Under the pieces are notes generated by a model, which was not told where the DNA came from, searched no databases, and was given only the letters and a program-made list of their open reading frames with translations. This document shows, piece by piece, positions 14,578 to 23,425 of a DNA stretch of 36,539 nt. The stretch is from a bacterium. Its GTDB lineage: Bacteria > Hydrothermota > UBA3073 > JACQXS01 > JAGMCI01. A program made the position numbers and the translations under genes. The DNA lies in assembly GCA_030018315.1 (NCBI GenBank), contig JASEGA010000020.1:1-36539 (forward strand). Reading direction: 5' to 3'. Positions within the stretch are counted from its first letter, which is position 1; every line of letters begins with the position of its first letter.

Positions 14578-15204
14578 ATGGATGAGAAAGGGCACCTCCA
14601 AATAATCGCTGTAGTGATACCGTATGTTGCAACACTTGTTGGCCTCTATATTCTGAAAAATGCGTGGTCCTCTATCCTCTTATATCATTTTGGCGCGGTG
14701 CTCTTTTTGGTCATTGATGGAAAAAAAGAATTAATGAAGGATTTATGTTCGGGTTGGAACCCTGTAGCCGCCGTAGTCCTTGCTGCATTATGCATTATAG
14801 GTAGCCTATTCATCTTGTGGCTATGGCCCCGTATAAGCCTTGGGCACATCAGCCTGAAGATTGCGTTAACTGCCTTTGGACTATATGGAAGACTGTGGCT
14901 CCTCTTTATGATATACTTTGCGACGCTCCATCCCGTTTTGGAAGAGCTGTACTGGCGGGGCTATCTCACAAGCAAGAATAAATATTTCATATCGTCTGAT
15001 GCATGGTTTGGAGGATATCACGTCCTTGTCCTCATTTTATTCATCAAGTTACCATGGGTAATAATATCGTTTATGGTATTATCCATTATGGCGTGGGCCT
15101 GGCGACGTGTCGCCTACAAATTCAATGGTCTTATAGTCCCCTTATTGTCTCATGTGGTAGCCGACGCAAGTATTATTGGTGTGGCAAATTTTTTGATCCA
15201 GTAG
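14578..15204 (+). CDS. CPBP-family intramembrane metalloprotease
   Basis: The 208-residue membrane protein has at least five hydrophobic helices and the CPBP/Abi catalytic pattern: HPVLEELYWRGYL with Glu122, Glu123 and Arg127, a His in WFGGYHV (148), and His192/Asp196 in LSHVVADAS. The family includes CAAX prenyl proteases and bacteriocin-immunity proteins; the substrate here cannot be told. The gene stands alone, lacks a clear Shine-Dalgarno, and uses more G/C-ending codons (GCC, GTC, CTC) than neighbours, hinting at recent acquisition. Confidence 0.82.
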   Translation: MDEKGHLQIIAVVIPYVATLVGLYILKNAWSSILLYHFGAVLFLVIDGKKELMKDLCSGWNPVAAVVLAALCIIGSLFILWLWPRISLGHISLKIALTAFGLYGRLWLLFMIYFATLHPVLEELYWRGYLTSKNKYFISSDAWFGGYHVLVLILFIKLPWVIISFMVLSIMAWAWRRVAYKFNGLIVPLLSHVVADASIIGVANFLIQ

Positions 15205-15269
15205 CCGTCTGAAAAGGCGTCGAAGATATGGGGACTGGGGTATATAAAAGTCTGGAAGAAACTTTTTTA

Positions 15270-15298
15270 TTGACATGTCTGTATGAAATTATTAGATT
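15270..15298 (+). promoter_or_regulatory. Promoter of the saccharopine-dehydrogenase-like gene
   Basis: TTGACA (15270-15275), a 17-bp spacer and TAGATT (15293-15298). Confidence 0.65.
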
Positions 15299-15337
15299 AA
15301 TAGAAAGAGTCCAATCCACTTTGAGAAAGGGGGGATG

Positions 15338-16576
15338 ATGAAAGCATTAGTTTTTGGGGGTTCAGGTAAGATTGGTTCTGCAGTTGCATGGGATTTGGCT
15401 AAAGACAAGGATATTGATGCAATAGGAATTGTTGGTAGGCGTAAAGAGGCTCTTGAAAAGATAAAAAAATGGATAGGTAGTGACAAAGTGATACCTCATA
15501 TTCTTGATGTATCCGACAGAGAGGCCATAGAAAAATTGATGAAGCAATATGATGTTGGTGCGCTTGCACTACCCGATAGGGGGACAAGTTACAGAGTTGT
15601 TGAGAGTGCAATTGAAACTGGATTGAGTATTGTTGACATGCTTGAAGAATATCATAGGAAACCAGATACTTATGAGATTGAAAAATTACAAGTCCCGAGT
15701 GGGATGACACTTGATGAATATGGAGAATGGCTTCATAACAAAGCAGTAGATAATGGTGTAACATTTGTTGATGGAATGGGGTTTGCACCCGGTTTAAGTA
15801 ACATCACGCTTGGTGAAGGAATCAGTAAAGTAGATAAGGCTGAGACAGCAGTGGCAAGAGTTGGTGGTATTCCATCAAAGGAAGCTGCTAAGAAACATCC
15901 ACTAAAATACATAATCACATGGGCATTCTGGCATGTTTTGAGAGAGTATATGGTCAAGGTCAAAGTTATAAAGAATGGTAAGGTTGTGGAAGTAGATGCG
16001 ATGAGTGATCGTGAAAGTTTTAGGTTCACAAAATTTGGTAAGAATGAAGAGTTAGAGTGCGCTATTACACCCGGTATGCCCAGTTTTCTTTATACAAGAC
16101 CCTATCTTAATGAGTTTGCTGAAAAAACTATCCGGTGGCCTGGCCATTGGCAGGGAATACAGACTTTGAAGGAGTGCGGATTGCTCGACCTTACACCAGT
16201 AGAGTTCAAAGGTATGAATATAGTACCTCGTGATTTCTTATCGTCTATCATAACACCTAAGCTTATGCCATTGACAGATGAAACTGATGTATGTGTTATG
16301 TGGAATACGATGACAGGTACAAAAGATGGTAAAAAAATGAGAATCGATTACTATATGTGGGATGAAGCAGACACTGAGAATGGTATTTCTTCTATGATGA
16401 GAGTTACTGGGTTTCCAGTGGCAATAGCTACAAAACTTTTATTAACGGGGGAGATAAAAGATAAAGGCATAGTGCCTCCCGAGGAATGTGTAAAAGGAAA
16501 TCTCTATAAGAAATTCATGAAAGAATTAAGAAAAAGAAATATAGTTATACTCGAGGTTCCCACAATAATAGGATAA
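15338..16576 (+). CDS. Saccharopine dehydrogenase-like oxidoreductase
   Basis: The 412-residue protein starts with a Rossmann fold (MKALVFGGSGKIGSAVAWDL), continues DVSDREAIEKLMKQYDVGALALP and then VTFVDGMGFAPGLSNITLGEG, followed by the catalytic-domain features of the saccharopine/homospermidine dehydrogenase group. It probably uses NAD(P) on an amino-acid adduct; the pathway is not shown by the neighbours. Two adjacent ATGs (15335 and 15338) follow a GGGGGG Shine-Dalgarno; the second has better spacing. The patatin gene 18 nt downstream is probably co-transcribed. Confidence 0.85.
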   Translation: MKALVFGGSGKIGSAVAWDLAKDKDIDAIGIVGRRKEALEKIKKWIGSDKVIPHILDVSDREAIEKLMKQYDVGALALPDRGTSYRVVESAIETGLSIVDMLEEYHRKPDTYEIEKLQVPSGMTLDEYGEWLHNKAVDNGVTFVDGMGFAPGLSNITLGEGISKVDKAETAVARVGGIPSKEAAKKHPLKYIITWAFWHVLREYMVKVKVIKNGKVVEVDAMSDRESFRFTKFGKNEELECAITPGMPSFLYTRPYLNEFAEKTIRWPGHWQGIQTLKECGLLDLTPVEFKGMNIVPRDFLSSIITPKLMPLTDETDVCVMWNTMTGTKDGKKMRIDYYMWDEADTENGISSMMRVTGFPVAIATKLLLTGEIKDKGIVPPEECVKGNLYKKFMKELRKRNIVILEVPTIIG

Positions 16577-16594
16577 AATCAAATATCAAATCAT

Positions 16595-17494
16595 ATGAAA
16601 CTTGGTCTCGTTCTTGGTGGTGGTGCTTCCCACGGTCTTGCCCATATTGGTGTGCTTCAAGTAATTGAGGAAGCACGAATCCCAATTCACCTTATATGTG
16701 GGTCTTCAATTGGTGCAGTAATTGGTGCACTTTATGCTATGCATCCCGATGCAAGGCAACTGGAAAAAACTACCAGAGAAATACTAATCTCACGCGAATT
16801 TAAGCGTATCGGACTTGATTTATTTGGCAACTCTCGTATTCCAAAGCCATTCTGCACAGTTACCGATTTCGTAAAAGAGCGTTTCATATATGTGAAAGGA
16901 TTCATCAGTCCCTATGTGGTCAAAAGAGACAATTTATACCTCATCTTAGACAAACTTTTTGGCAAAGCTCTAATCTCAGACACAAAGATTCCATTTGCAG
17001 CAGTAGCAGTTGATATAGTAACAGCAGAGGATAAGGTTATACGCGATGGCCCAATCATAGACGCATTACTTGCATCTACTGCTATCCCTGGGGTCTTCCC
17101 TTATGTAGAGACTTTTGGCTCAATATTAGTGGATGGTGGAATAACATCAACTGTCCCAGCCCGTGCAGCAAGGGAGCTGGGTGCAGATTTTGTAGTAGCT
17201 TCGTCATTAATAGATAAGCCTATTGAGCCTACTTCACTTCGGACAGGATTTCAGATCAATTTAAGAGTTGACGAGATTGTAAAATACAGACTGCATTTAC
17301 TAAACCTATTGGATGCAGATGTGATAATAAGCCCAGAAGTCCATAATGTACACTGGGCAGATTTTTCAAAGTTTACTTTCTGTGTAAAAAAGGGTAGGGA
17401 AGCTACTCTAAAGAGTTTACCGGAGATAAGAAGACAACTAAGTTTATTTGGTAGATTAAAGAGATGGGGTCGCCAAATAGGTTTTAGAAAGTAA
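16595..17494 (+). CDS. Patatin-like phospholipase (RssA/NTE type)
   Basis: The 299-residue protein has the patatin elements: an oxyanion-hole glycine run LGGGASHGLAHIGVL (7-21), nucleophile Ser38 in GSSIG, and Asp180 in VDGGI, forming the Ser-Asp dyad. No signal peptide is seen, so it likely acts on lipids at the cytoplasmic side of the membrane. It follows the dehydrogenase gene at 18 nt and converges on ruvB. Confidence 0.9.
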   Translation: MKLGLVLGGGASHGLAHIGVLQVIEEARIPIHLICGSSIGAVIGALYAMHPDARQLEKTTREILISREFKRIGLDLFGNSRIPKPFCTVTDFVKERFIYVKGFISPYVVKRDNLYLILDKLFGKALISDTKIPFAAVAVDIVTAEDKVIRDGPIIDALLASTAIPGVFPYVETFGSILVDGGITSTVPARAARELGADFVVASSLIDKPIEPTSLRTGFQINLRVDEIVKYRLHLLNLLDADVIISPEVHNVHWADFSKFTFCVKKGREATLKSLPEIRRQLSLFGRLKRWGRQIGFRK

Positions 17495-17528
17495 AGTAAA
17501 ATAAGGATGGACTACTAACTACTTTACT
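17490..17528. terminator. Possible bidirectional terminator between patatin gene and ruvB
   Basis: AGTAAAGTA (17490-17498) and TACTTTACT (17520-17528) form a perfect 9-bp, AT-rich stem that covers both stop codons of the converging genes. The loop is long (21 nt), so the call is weak. Confidence 0.4.
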
Positions 17529-18531
17529 GATTAAAAAGTGACTTTTGGTGTTTTTTACCAAAGTATTGGTAGGCAAGAGGGGCAGCTTCTCTCCCTTTTG
17601 GGGTACGCTTTATAAAACCTTCCTGTAATAAATAGGGCTCAAAAATCTCCTCTATTGTCTGCGGGTCTTCCCCTATTGATGCAGCTATTGTTCCCAACCC
17701 CACTGGTCCACCTTGATATTTATCTATTATAGTAGTCAATATCCGTTTATCCATGTCATCAAGCCCACGCTCATCAACATTAAACTGGGATAGTGCAAAC
17801 TTAGCTATCTCAAGATTTATCACTCCTTTTCCTTTAACTTGTGCATAATCTCTAACCCTCTTTAATAACCTATTTGCAACCCTTGGTGTCCCCCTTGAGC
17901 GGCGTGCAATTTCAAAAGCACTGTCTTCATCAATTGAGGCACCAAGTATTTTTGCTGAATGTGATACTATCTGTTTGAGCTCCTCTGGCGGATAGAAATC
18001 AAGCCTAAATATAAGCTCAAACCTTGACCTCAATGGCGATGATAATAGACCAGACCTTGTTGTTGCACCTATAAGTGTAAATGGGGTCAGATTAATTGTT
18101 AATGACCTCGCATCCGGCCCCTGGTCTAACATTATCTCAATTTTAAACTCCTCCATTGCAGGATAAAGGTATTCTTCAACTGGTTTTCCAAGCCTATGTA
18201 TTTCATCTATAAAAAGGACATCCATTGGCTTAAGTTTAGTAAGTATACCAGCTAAATCACCCGGCCGCTCAACTATGGGGCCGGAGATAGTAGTTATATT
18301 TACGCTCAGCTCTTTTGATATTATATAGGCAAGCGTCGTCTTCCCTAGTCCTGGTGGGCCAAAAAAGAGAACATGGTCGAGTGGCTCACCTCTCAACTTT
18401 GCTGCCTGGATAGAAACTTTAAGGTTTTCTTTAGTCTGGGATTGACCAACAAAGCAGTCAAATGTTTGTGGTCTAAGAGAGCGCTCAACTTCTTCCTCTC
18501 CTTCTATTCTTTCAGGTGTAGTAAGTCTCAT
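17524..18531 (-). CDS. ruvB: RuvB, Holliday junction branch-migration ATPase
   Basis: The 335-residue AAA+ motor shows [13 protein letters not shown], Walker [12 protein letters not shown], Walker [10 protein letters not shown], sensor [19 protein letters not shown], and the C-terminal winged helix with [18 protein letters not shown] and RTPKGREA. It drives branch migration with RuvA, after which RuvC cuts the junction. It is on the same strand as ruvC-ruvA but separated from ruvA by about 1.5 kb of accessory DNA. Confidence 0.97.
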   Translation of the reverse strand: MRLTTPERIEGEEEVERSLRPQTFDCFVGQSQTKENLKVSIQAAKLRGEPLDHVLFFGPPGLGKTTLAYIISKELSVNITTISGPIVERPGDLAGILTKLKPMDVLFIDEIHRLGKPVEEYLYPAMEEFKIEIMLDQGPDARSLTINLTPFTLIGATTRSGLLSSPLRSRFELIFRLDFYPPEELKQIVSHSAKILGASIDEDSAFEIARRSRGTPRVANRLLKRVRDYAQVKGKGVINLEIAKFALSQFNVDERGLDDMDKRILTTIIDKYQGGPVGLGTIAASIGEDPQTIEEIFEPYLLQEGFIKRTPKGREAAPLAYQYFGKKHQKSLFNQ

Positions 18532-18576
18532 AGTAAGATTTCTCTGTAATCTACCTCAATTCCATTTTTGACCTTT

Positions 18577-18873
18577 CTATAATAGATTCAACAAATCATA
18601 AATCAATTGTGCTTTGCAAGCAGCTAAATCAGCTGGTAACGTATCCTTATCTGAAAGTTTTTTATATTCCATATTGTGAATTCTTTCCTGAAAGACAAGA
18701 GCACTTAATGAGCAATTACCAAGAATAAAACAGAGAGCTTCTTCATAATCAAAACTGTTCTTCAAAAGCAATCGGAAAAGATTATCAAAAGTGTAAAGTT
18801 CATATACAATATACAGTCCATTAGCATCTTTTGGAAAGTTTTTCAGAAAATTTAGTTCAGCATTTATCCTCAT
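18577..18873 (-). CDS. Hypothetical protein in the ruvA-ruvB insertion
   Basis: The 98-residue product is mixed alpha-helical with no domain I recognise (it contains LYIVYELYTFDNLFRLLLK and ALCFILGNCSLSALVFQERI). ATG 18873 overlaps the stop of a short upstream frame in ATGA fashion. It could be an accessory gene or the surviving part of a larger broken one. Coding status is only moderately supported. Confidence 0.5.
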   Translation of the reverse strand: MRINAELNFLKNFPKDANGLYIVYELYTFDNLFRLLLKNSFDYEEALCFILGNCSLSALVFQERIHNMEYKKLSDKDTLPADLAACKAQLIYDLLNLL

Positions 18874-18941
18874 AATCTCTCAACCATTTTAGGATTATCA
18901 CTGGCTAATAACTTTTCTCTCGGTTTAATATCCTCATTCAT
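18870..18941 (-). CDS. Possible 23-residue leader ORF overlapping the hypothetical gene
   Basis: ATG 18941 opens a short frame (MNEDIKPREKLLASDNPKMV...) whose TGA overlaps the next ATG by 4 nt. Immediately before it another open frame (ending EAYSLDKTFRKYRKRELADR...) also stops with an overlap and has no start codon. Three short coupled frames in a row suggest one gene split by frameshifts. Confidence 0.3.
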   Translation of the reverse strand: MNEDIKPREKLLASDNPKMVERL

Positions 18942-19094
18942 TTAACTTCGCACGATCGGCTAGCTCTCTTTTTCTATACTTTCTAAAAGTCTTATCTAAA
19001 CTGTATGCCTCAAATTCTTTATTTTGACAAATAAAAATATAGGTATAGTTACAGTATTAAATTTCTCCTCCACTGATAGGCATCAGCACCGCAT

Positions 19095-19721
19095 TTAGTC
19101 CACCCTTTTATCTCGTTCTCTAATTGCTTCCTTTTGAGTATCAGGAAGATGAGTGTAAAACTCATCAATATGTTTAGGTTGTGTAATCATCACATCTGCA
19201 ATAAGATTAACTAAGTTAAATAACTCATTAGCGGTTTCGGGGTCGTCCTTGATATCAATTTGACCAGGGTGAACTGCATTATTTCCAATTACACGCACTA
19301 TATCCAAGGCCTTTTGTATTTTAACCGGGAGTCCTTTTTTAACTAAATTAGCAATATCATCATTAAGATTAATTCCTTTTTCTCCTAAATATTTAAGAAG
19401 TTTTTGGATAACTAAACGAAGAAGTGCAGATGCCCCTCGTGGAGAACGAGTTACTATAGACCTTGCTTCAGAATAATCTGTCTTAATATCTTCTGGTAAA
19501 TCATCGTTTGGCAATGGAACAGGAGAATCGTCAGGAAGAATCATTTTGCCTTTATACCCTATTGAGTAATTTCCACAATGAGCACAATAGGAGAGTTTAA
19601 GGTCTTCTTCGAACCCCGCATTTCTCGTCAGAACATCTTCCCACTCTTGGTTTGAATAGGCGTTACAATATGGACAATTGAATGCTTCTTCTTGGAATTT
19701 TGGTGGTTTAAACGGAATCAT
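19095..19721 (-). CDS. DUF4145 (HEPN-like) protein with N-terminal zinc ribbon
   Basis: Residues ~16-50 hold two Cys pairs (CPYC and CAHC) as a zinc ribbon. Residues ~85-190 match DUF4145: SEARSIVTRSPRGASALLRLVIQKLL, then IQKALDIVRVIGNNAVHPG. DUF4145 has a HEPN-like helical fold and often occurs in restriction-modification or other defence loci; its activity is not established. GGAGAGGA lies upstream of ATG 19721. It is a mobile-type gene placed between ruvA and ruvB. Confidence 0.8.
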   Translation of the reverse strand: MIPFKPPKFQEEAFNCPYCNAYSNQEWEDVLTRNAGFEEDLKLSYCAHCGNYSIGYKGKMILPDDSPVPLPNDDLPEDIKTDYSEARSIVTRSPRGASALLRLVIQKLLKYLGEKGINLNDDIANLVKKGLPVKIQKALDIVRVIGNNAVHPGQIDIKDDPETANELFNLVNLIADVMITQPKHIDEFYTHLPDTQKEAIRERDKRVD

Positions 19722-19827
19722 CCTCTCCTCCTATTCTTGTCTCTTCTCAAAGCCAATATACACTCATCCTTCATTGTATTTCTTATTTTTCTCGTCTCTA
19801 AAGCAACATCTCACTACCTGACTGCCC

Positions 19828-19854
19828 TGCCTGACGGTAGGCAGGCGTCAGGCA
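19828..19854. repeat. GC-rich palindromic repeat
   Basis: TGCCTGACG (19828-19836) pairs with CGTCAGGCA (19846-19854), and an alternative stem CCTGCC/GGCAGG nests inside. It is GC-rich against an AT-rich background and lies in the DNA separating ruvA from ruvB. Confidence 0.65.
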
Positions 19855-19870
19855 AGTTGTGAAGCTCTAT

Positions 19871-20005
19871 TTATTCTTTTCTTATACCAATAGGTAATTC
19901 CACACTTTTACCTGTAGACTCGTCAGTAAACACAAATTCGCTACTCTTCAACCCCTGAAATTGCTCATTCGCATTTAGGAACTCAATCCCGTAAATCTTT
20001 CCATA
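19871..20005 (-). pseudogene. Fragment resembling a DUF2283-like small protein
   Basis: An open stretch of ~44 codons reads YGKIYGIEFLNANEQFQGLK, continuing to VELPIGIRKE before TAA. The GKIYGIEFLNA motif resembles the GxxxGIEILDAS end of DUF2283 proteins. There is a stop codon directly upstream and no start codon, so only the C-terminal part remains. It is probably debris from the insertion between ruvA and ruvB. Confidence 0.4.
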
Positions 20006-20018
20006 CTAAACTTCATTA

Positions 20019-20570
20019 TTATAATTTTTTAAGTGCTTCTTTTATCAACTCTTCAAGGTTATCTGTTTTAATACCTTTAATAGCCTCTCTTGCCTTCTTT
20101 GCCGGTATTCCTAAAACTGTCAGTGCATGGATAGCACTACTTTCAAAAGATTCTGGGATTTCTTCTTTTTTGTATCTATCTCTCAACTCAAATATAAGCT
20201 TGTTCGCTCTTTTCTCACCTATACCTTTAATTGAGGAGATAAATTCAGTATCTTCTTTAAGGACCATTGATTTAAATTCGGTAAAATCCACACTTGACAT
20301 AATTCTTAGGGCATTCTGTGGTCCAATTCCTTGGACAAGTAGTAGGTCGTTGAAAAAATTGCGTTCTTCAATAGTTTTAAAGCCAAAAAGTTCAAGCTTC
20401 TCGTTTTTAAGACTTAAGATAACAAAAACTTTTGTCTTATCTCCTACATTTTCCAGTGCTTCATAAGTAGATAGTGGTATATTTATATCAAATGCAACCA
20501 TTCCTGCTTCAATGACAAGTCTTGTAGGTTCCTTTAAGCAAATCTTTCCACAAATCCAATCAATCACCAC
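20019..20570 (-). CDS. ruvA: RuvA, Holliday junction DNA-binding subunit
   Basis: The 183-residue protein has the RuvA layout: an N-terminal OB fold (MVIDWICGKI..., VAFDINIPLSTYEAL), two helix-hairpin-helix motifs (LLVQGIGPQNALRIM and ISSIKGIGEKRANKLIFEL), and the C-terminal RuvB-binding domain (AIHALTVLGIPAKKAREAI). It targets RuvB to Holliday junctions. It overlaps the zinc-ribbon gene upstream by 11 nt, indicating a tight ruvC-(zinc ribbon)-ruvA operon. Confidence 0.95.
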   Translation of the reverse strand: MVIDWICGKICLKEPTRLVIEAGMVAFDINIPLSTYEALENVGDKTKVFVILSLKNEKLELFGFKTIEERNFFNDLLLVQGIGPQNALRIMSSVDFTEFKSMVLKEDTEFISSIKGIGEKRANKLIFELRDRYKKEEIPESFESSAIHALTVLGIPAKKAREAIKGIKTDNLEELIKEALKKL

Positions 20571-20808
20571 TACTCCAGCTCATAAGATTTTCAAAATCTA
20601 CTAATCCTTCTGCTTCTGGTGGCGTATGTAATTTATCTAAATAAAATAGTGCACTCCCACATTTAGAGCATATTCCAAGTAGTTCTGCAAGACTTTCTCT
20701 TACTGTGACATCTACAAGTTCAGAACAAACAGAACAGAAGCCTGGAATGTGTTCACTCTTACTTGAATATAGCCATGGAGTGAGTTTGGCTCTCTTATTT
20801 TTCTTCAT
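20560..20808 (-). CDS. Zinc-ribbon protein of unknown function inside the ruv operon
   Basis: The 82-residue product has two Cys pairs, CSVC and CSKC about 28 residues apart, and a conserved-looking end LVDFENLMSWSSGD. It overlaps ruvC by 14 nt and ruvA by 11 nt, so it is co-translated with them. I know no standard Ruv accessory of this type; a structural or DNA/RNA-binding partner is possible. Confidence 0.7.
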   Translation of the reverse strand: MKKNKRAKLTPWLYSSKSEHIPGFCSVCSELVDVTVRESLAELLGICSKCGSALFYLDKLHTPPEAEGLVDFENLMSWSSGD

Positions 20809-21256
20809 TTCTCAAAGAATAACACAATGCACATGCTACCGCATCCCCGATATCTTGTTTAGATGGAATCTTTTCGCCAAGCAACCTTTCAACCATTCCA
20901 TGAATTTGGTATTTTGACGCCCTACCACTCCCAGTGATTGCTTGCTTTATTTCAGCTGGTGTATATTCTTTCACTTTGATTCCACTCTCTTTTGCTGCGA
21001 GCAAAAGTACACCCAATACTTGAGCGAGTGTACATAGAGTTTTTGGGTTTTGTTTGTAAAAAACTGTCTCATATACAGCTATGTCTGGAGACTCCTTTTG
21101 CATCACTAATTTCATCTCTTCGTACAACTTTTTGAGCCTTTCTGGGATTGGTAAGTTATTGGCAGTAGAGCAGGTACCTGATTTTATAAGTTTTCCATCC
21201 TCTATAATCGCGTACCCGGTACATCTAAGCCCAGCATCTATTCCAATAATTCTCAT
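20795..21256 (-). CDS. ruvC: RuvC, Holliday junction resolvase
   Basis: The 153-residue RNase H-fold nuclease shows IIGIDAGLRCTGYAII with Asp7, Glu63 in VYETVFY, and Asp135/Asp138 in SKQDIGDAVACAL, the four metal-binding acids. IDAG replaces the usual IDPG. It cuts Holliday junctions held by RuvAB. It overlaps yebC by 4 nt, the common yebC-ruvC-ruvA order. Confidence 0.95.
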   Translation of the reverse strand: MRIIGIDAGLRCTGYAIIEDGKLIKSGTCSTANNLPIPERLKKLYEEMKLVMQKESPDIAVYETVFYKQNPKTLCTLAQVLGVLLLAAKESGIKVKEYTPAEIKQAITGSGRASKYQIHGMVERLLGEKIPSKQDIGDAVACALCYSLRNEEK

Positions 21257-22014
21257 CTTGAGGTGATACCTCCTTCTTTTTCTAATATTTCATCAGGGAT
21301 ATCAAAGTTTGCGTATACTTTTTGTACATCATCTTGCTCTTCAATTGAGTCTATAAGTTTCAGTGTCTGAGAAGCACGTGTTCCTTCAAGCTTTACAGTT
21401 GATTGAGGCAGTTTTGTGATTTCTGCACTTGTATACTTTATACCTTCTTTTTCAATCGCCTTTTTAACTGACTCAAAATTAGCAACTGGTGTAGTAATCC
21501 TAAAGCTAACGCCATCAAGCACAACGTCCTCTCCCCCATATTGTATACAGATATCGAGCAACTTTTCCTCATCTGTCTCATTTTTATCTACATAAATAAT
21601 TCCCTTTTCAATAAACATCCATGCTACACAGCCAGATGTCCCCAAGCTACCTCCATATTTAGAGAATATGTGCCTTATTTCAGATGTAGTACGATTCTTA
21701 TTATCTGTAATTGCTTCAATAAATATAGCAACACCACCAGGTCCATAACCTTCATAAGTTACAGGTTCATATGAGACACCCGGCAACTCCCCTGTTCCCC
21801 GTTTTATAGCACGTTCAATGTTTTCTTTTGGCATCCTTGCTGCCTTTGCAGTCTCTACCGCTCTCCTGAGCCATGGGTTGGTATCCGGGTCGCCTCCTCC
21901 TTGTTTTGCAGCAGTTGATAGTTCCCTAATTAGTTTTGTAAATAGTATACCACGTCTTGCATCTTCCTTTTGTTTTTTATGCTTTATTTGCGCCCATTTT
22001 GAATGACCTGACAT
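21253..22014 (-). CDS. yebC: YebC/PmpR-family protein (TACO1-like)
   Basis: The 253-residue protein begins MSGHSKWAQIKHKKQKEDAR and contains RMPKENIERAIKRGTGEL, YEGYGPGGVAIFIEAITDNKNRT and IRHIFSKYGGSLGTSGCVAWMF, all hallmarks of the family. Members act as transcription regulators or help ribosomes through proline stretches. AGGAGG precedes the ATG. It leads the ruvC-ruvA group. Confidence 0.96.
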   Translation of the reverse strand: MSGHSKWAQIKHKKQKEDARRGILFTKLIRELSTAAKQGGGDPDTNPWLRRAVETAKAARMPKENIERAIKRGTGELPGVSYEPVTYEGYGPGGVAIFIEAITDNKNRTTSEIRHIFSKYGGSLGTSGCVAWMFIEKGIIYVDKNETDEEKLLDICIQYGGEDVVLDGVSFRITTPVANFESVKKAIEKEGIKYTSAEITKLPQSTVKLEGTRASQTLKLIDSIEEQDDVQKVYANFDIPDEILEKEGGITSR

Positions 22015-22026
22015 GTTACCTCCTGT

Positions 22027-22593
22027 TTACTTTCCACCAGGTTTAGTTAATTTTATGTTCTTTTTACAAAGTGGACAATTATCTGGTAAGAAGTTCTTTG
22101 TAGGTGATTTATAAACTGCAAATAAGGGGACGGCAAAATTTGGCTTCTGTTCACTTCGGTCAACAATTACACCAACTCCTACAACTACTCCGTTTCTCCT
22201 TTGGATAGCTGAGATTGTTTGTATAATTGAGCCACCAGTTGTCAGAACATCGTCAACTACTAAAACTTGTTCACCTTGAGTAACTTGAAAGCCTCTTAAA
22301 AACTCTCTACCTTCACCTGATTTTTCAGCAAAAATGCATCTCTTCTTAAGCTGTTTTGCGACTTCATATGCAATAATAACACCACCAGTTGTCGGACCTG
22401 CTACAGTAGTAAAAGCTGTATCCTTAAAAGCGGTGCAGATTTGCTCACAGACAAGAGCAGTAAGTTCAGGGTGCTCAAGTAATCTAAACTTCTCAAAATA
22501 TGTACCTGAATGTAATCCAGATGTAAGTTCAAAATGCCCTTCTCTTATCATTCCAATCTGTTTAAATATTTCTTCTATATTTGTTAATTTCAT
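22027..22593 (-). CDS. pyrE: PyrE, orotate phosphoribosyltransferase
   Basis: The 188-residue enzyme has GHFELTSGLHSGTYFEKF, the catalytic loop with KKRCIFAEKSGEG, and the PRPP-binding motif VLVVDDVLTTGGS. It makes OMP from orotate and PRPP, one step before PyrF. It overlaps pyrF by 32 nt, an unusually long overlap that implies coupled translation. The C-terminus carries a CPLC pair seen in some PyrE forms. Confidence 0.95.
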   Translation of the reverse strand: MKLTNIEEIFKQIGMIREGHFELTSGLHSGTYFEKFRLLEHPELTALVCEQICTAFKDTAFTTVAGPTTGGVIIAYEVAKQLKKRCIFAEKSGEGREFLRGFQVTQGEQVLVVDDVLTTGGSIIQTISAIQRRNGVVVGVGVIVDRSEQKPNFAVPLFAVYKSPTKNFLPDNCPLCKKNIKLTKPGGK

Positions 22594-23359
22594 CTCTTAA
22601 TTTAACTGCGGCTTCTCGTGCTTTTTGGGCAAAATCTTGACCTGATGAAGCATAAATTATTGCTCTTGAAGAATTGATAATTATATTTTGGCCACCATAT
22701 TTAACTACAGATTCTACCTTCCCTCCTTGCGTCCCTATTCCTGGGACTAATATCAAGAGTTCAGGAGTTATCTCTCTTACCTTTACTAATCCTTCAGGTT
22801 TTGTAGCTCCCACTACGAGACCGCAGTTCCCATTTTCATTCCATTTGCATACAAACCTTGCTACCCGTATATATAAAGGTTCAGTACCATAGGTTTGAAA
22901 ATCGTCAGCTCCAGTATTTGATGTAAGGCAGAGTATAAACACATATTTATCTTTATATTCTATAAAAGGTTTTACAGCATCAAATCCCATATATGGATTG
23001 ACTGTTATACCATCAAATCCAAAATCCTCAAAAAATAAGCGTGCATACATTTTACTTGTATTCTCTATATCACATCGCTTTGCATCAATAATTACAGGTA
23101 TATCAGCTGGAATATAATTCTTTGTCTGCTTTAAAACTTCAAGTCCCAAAGAGCCGGCAGCTTCATAGAATGCAGAGTTAAGCTTGTAAGCACAGACAAG
23201 GTCAGAGGTAGCGTTGATCATCATTTGATTAAAAGCGAGTATTGGATTAGGCTCTTTTAGTAGCGATTTCGGTATTAACTCTATATCAGTATCTAAACCA
23301 ACACAAAGTAATGAGTTATTCTTCTTAACAATCCGACTCAATTTTTCACCAAATCTCAT
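22562..23359 (-). CDS. pyrF: PyrF, orotidine 5'-phosphate decarboxylase (type 2)
   Basis: The 265-residue protein has CVGLDTDIELIPKSLL, NSAFYEAAG, the catalytic DAKRCDIENTSKMYA and VVGATKPEGLVKVRE with LILVPGIGTQGG, matching the longer type 2 subfamily. It decarboxylates OMP to UMP. Its promoter has a -10 box ending 7 nt before the ATG and no Shine-Dalgarno, so its mRNA may be leaderless. Confidence 0.96.
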   Translation of the reverse strand: MRFGEKLSRIVKKNNSLLCVGLDTDIELIPKSLLKEPNPILAFNQMMINATSDLVCAYKLNSAFYEAAGSLGLEVLKQTKNYIPADIPVIIDAKRCDIENTSKMYARLFFEDFGFDGITVNPYMGFDAVKPFIEYKDKYVFILCLTSNTGADDFQTYGTEPLYIRVARFVCKWNENGNCGLVVGATKPEGLVKVREITPELLILVPGIGTQGGKVESVVKYGGQNIIINSSRAIIYASSGQDFAQKAREAAVKLRDEINKYRRNI

Positions 23360-23366
23360 TTTATTT

Positions 23367-23395
23367 ATTTTGCTTTAAAAAAGTGGATTTGTCAA
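23367..23395 (-). promoter_or_regulatory. Promoter of pyrF-pyrE with -10 close to the start codon
   Basis: On the minus strand TTGACA (23395-23390), a 17-bp spacer and CAAAAT (23372-23367) are followed by 7 nt and the ATG at 23359. Confidence 0.65.
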
Positions 23396-23425
23396 TAAAA
23401 ATGATACCAATTCAAATTCACCTTG

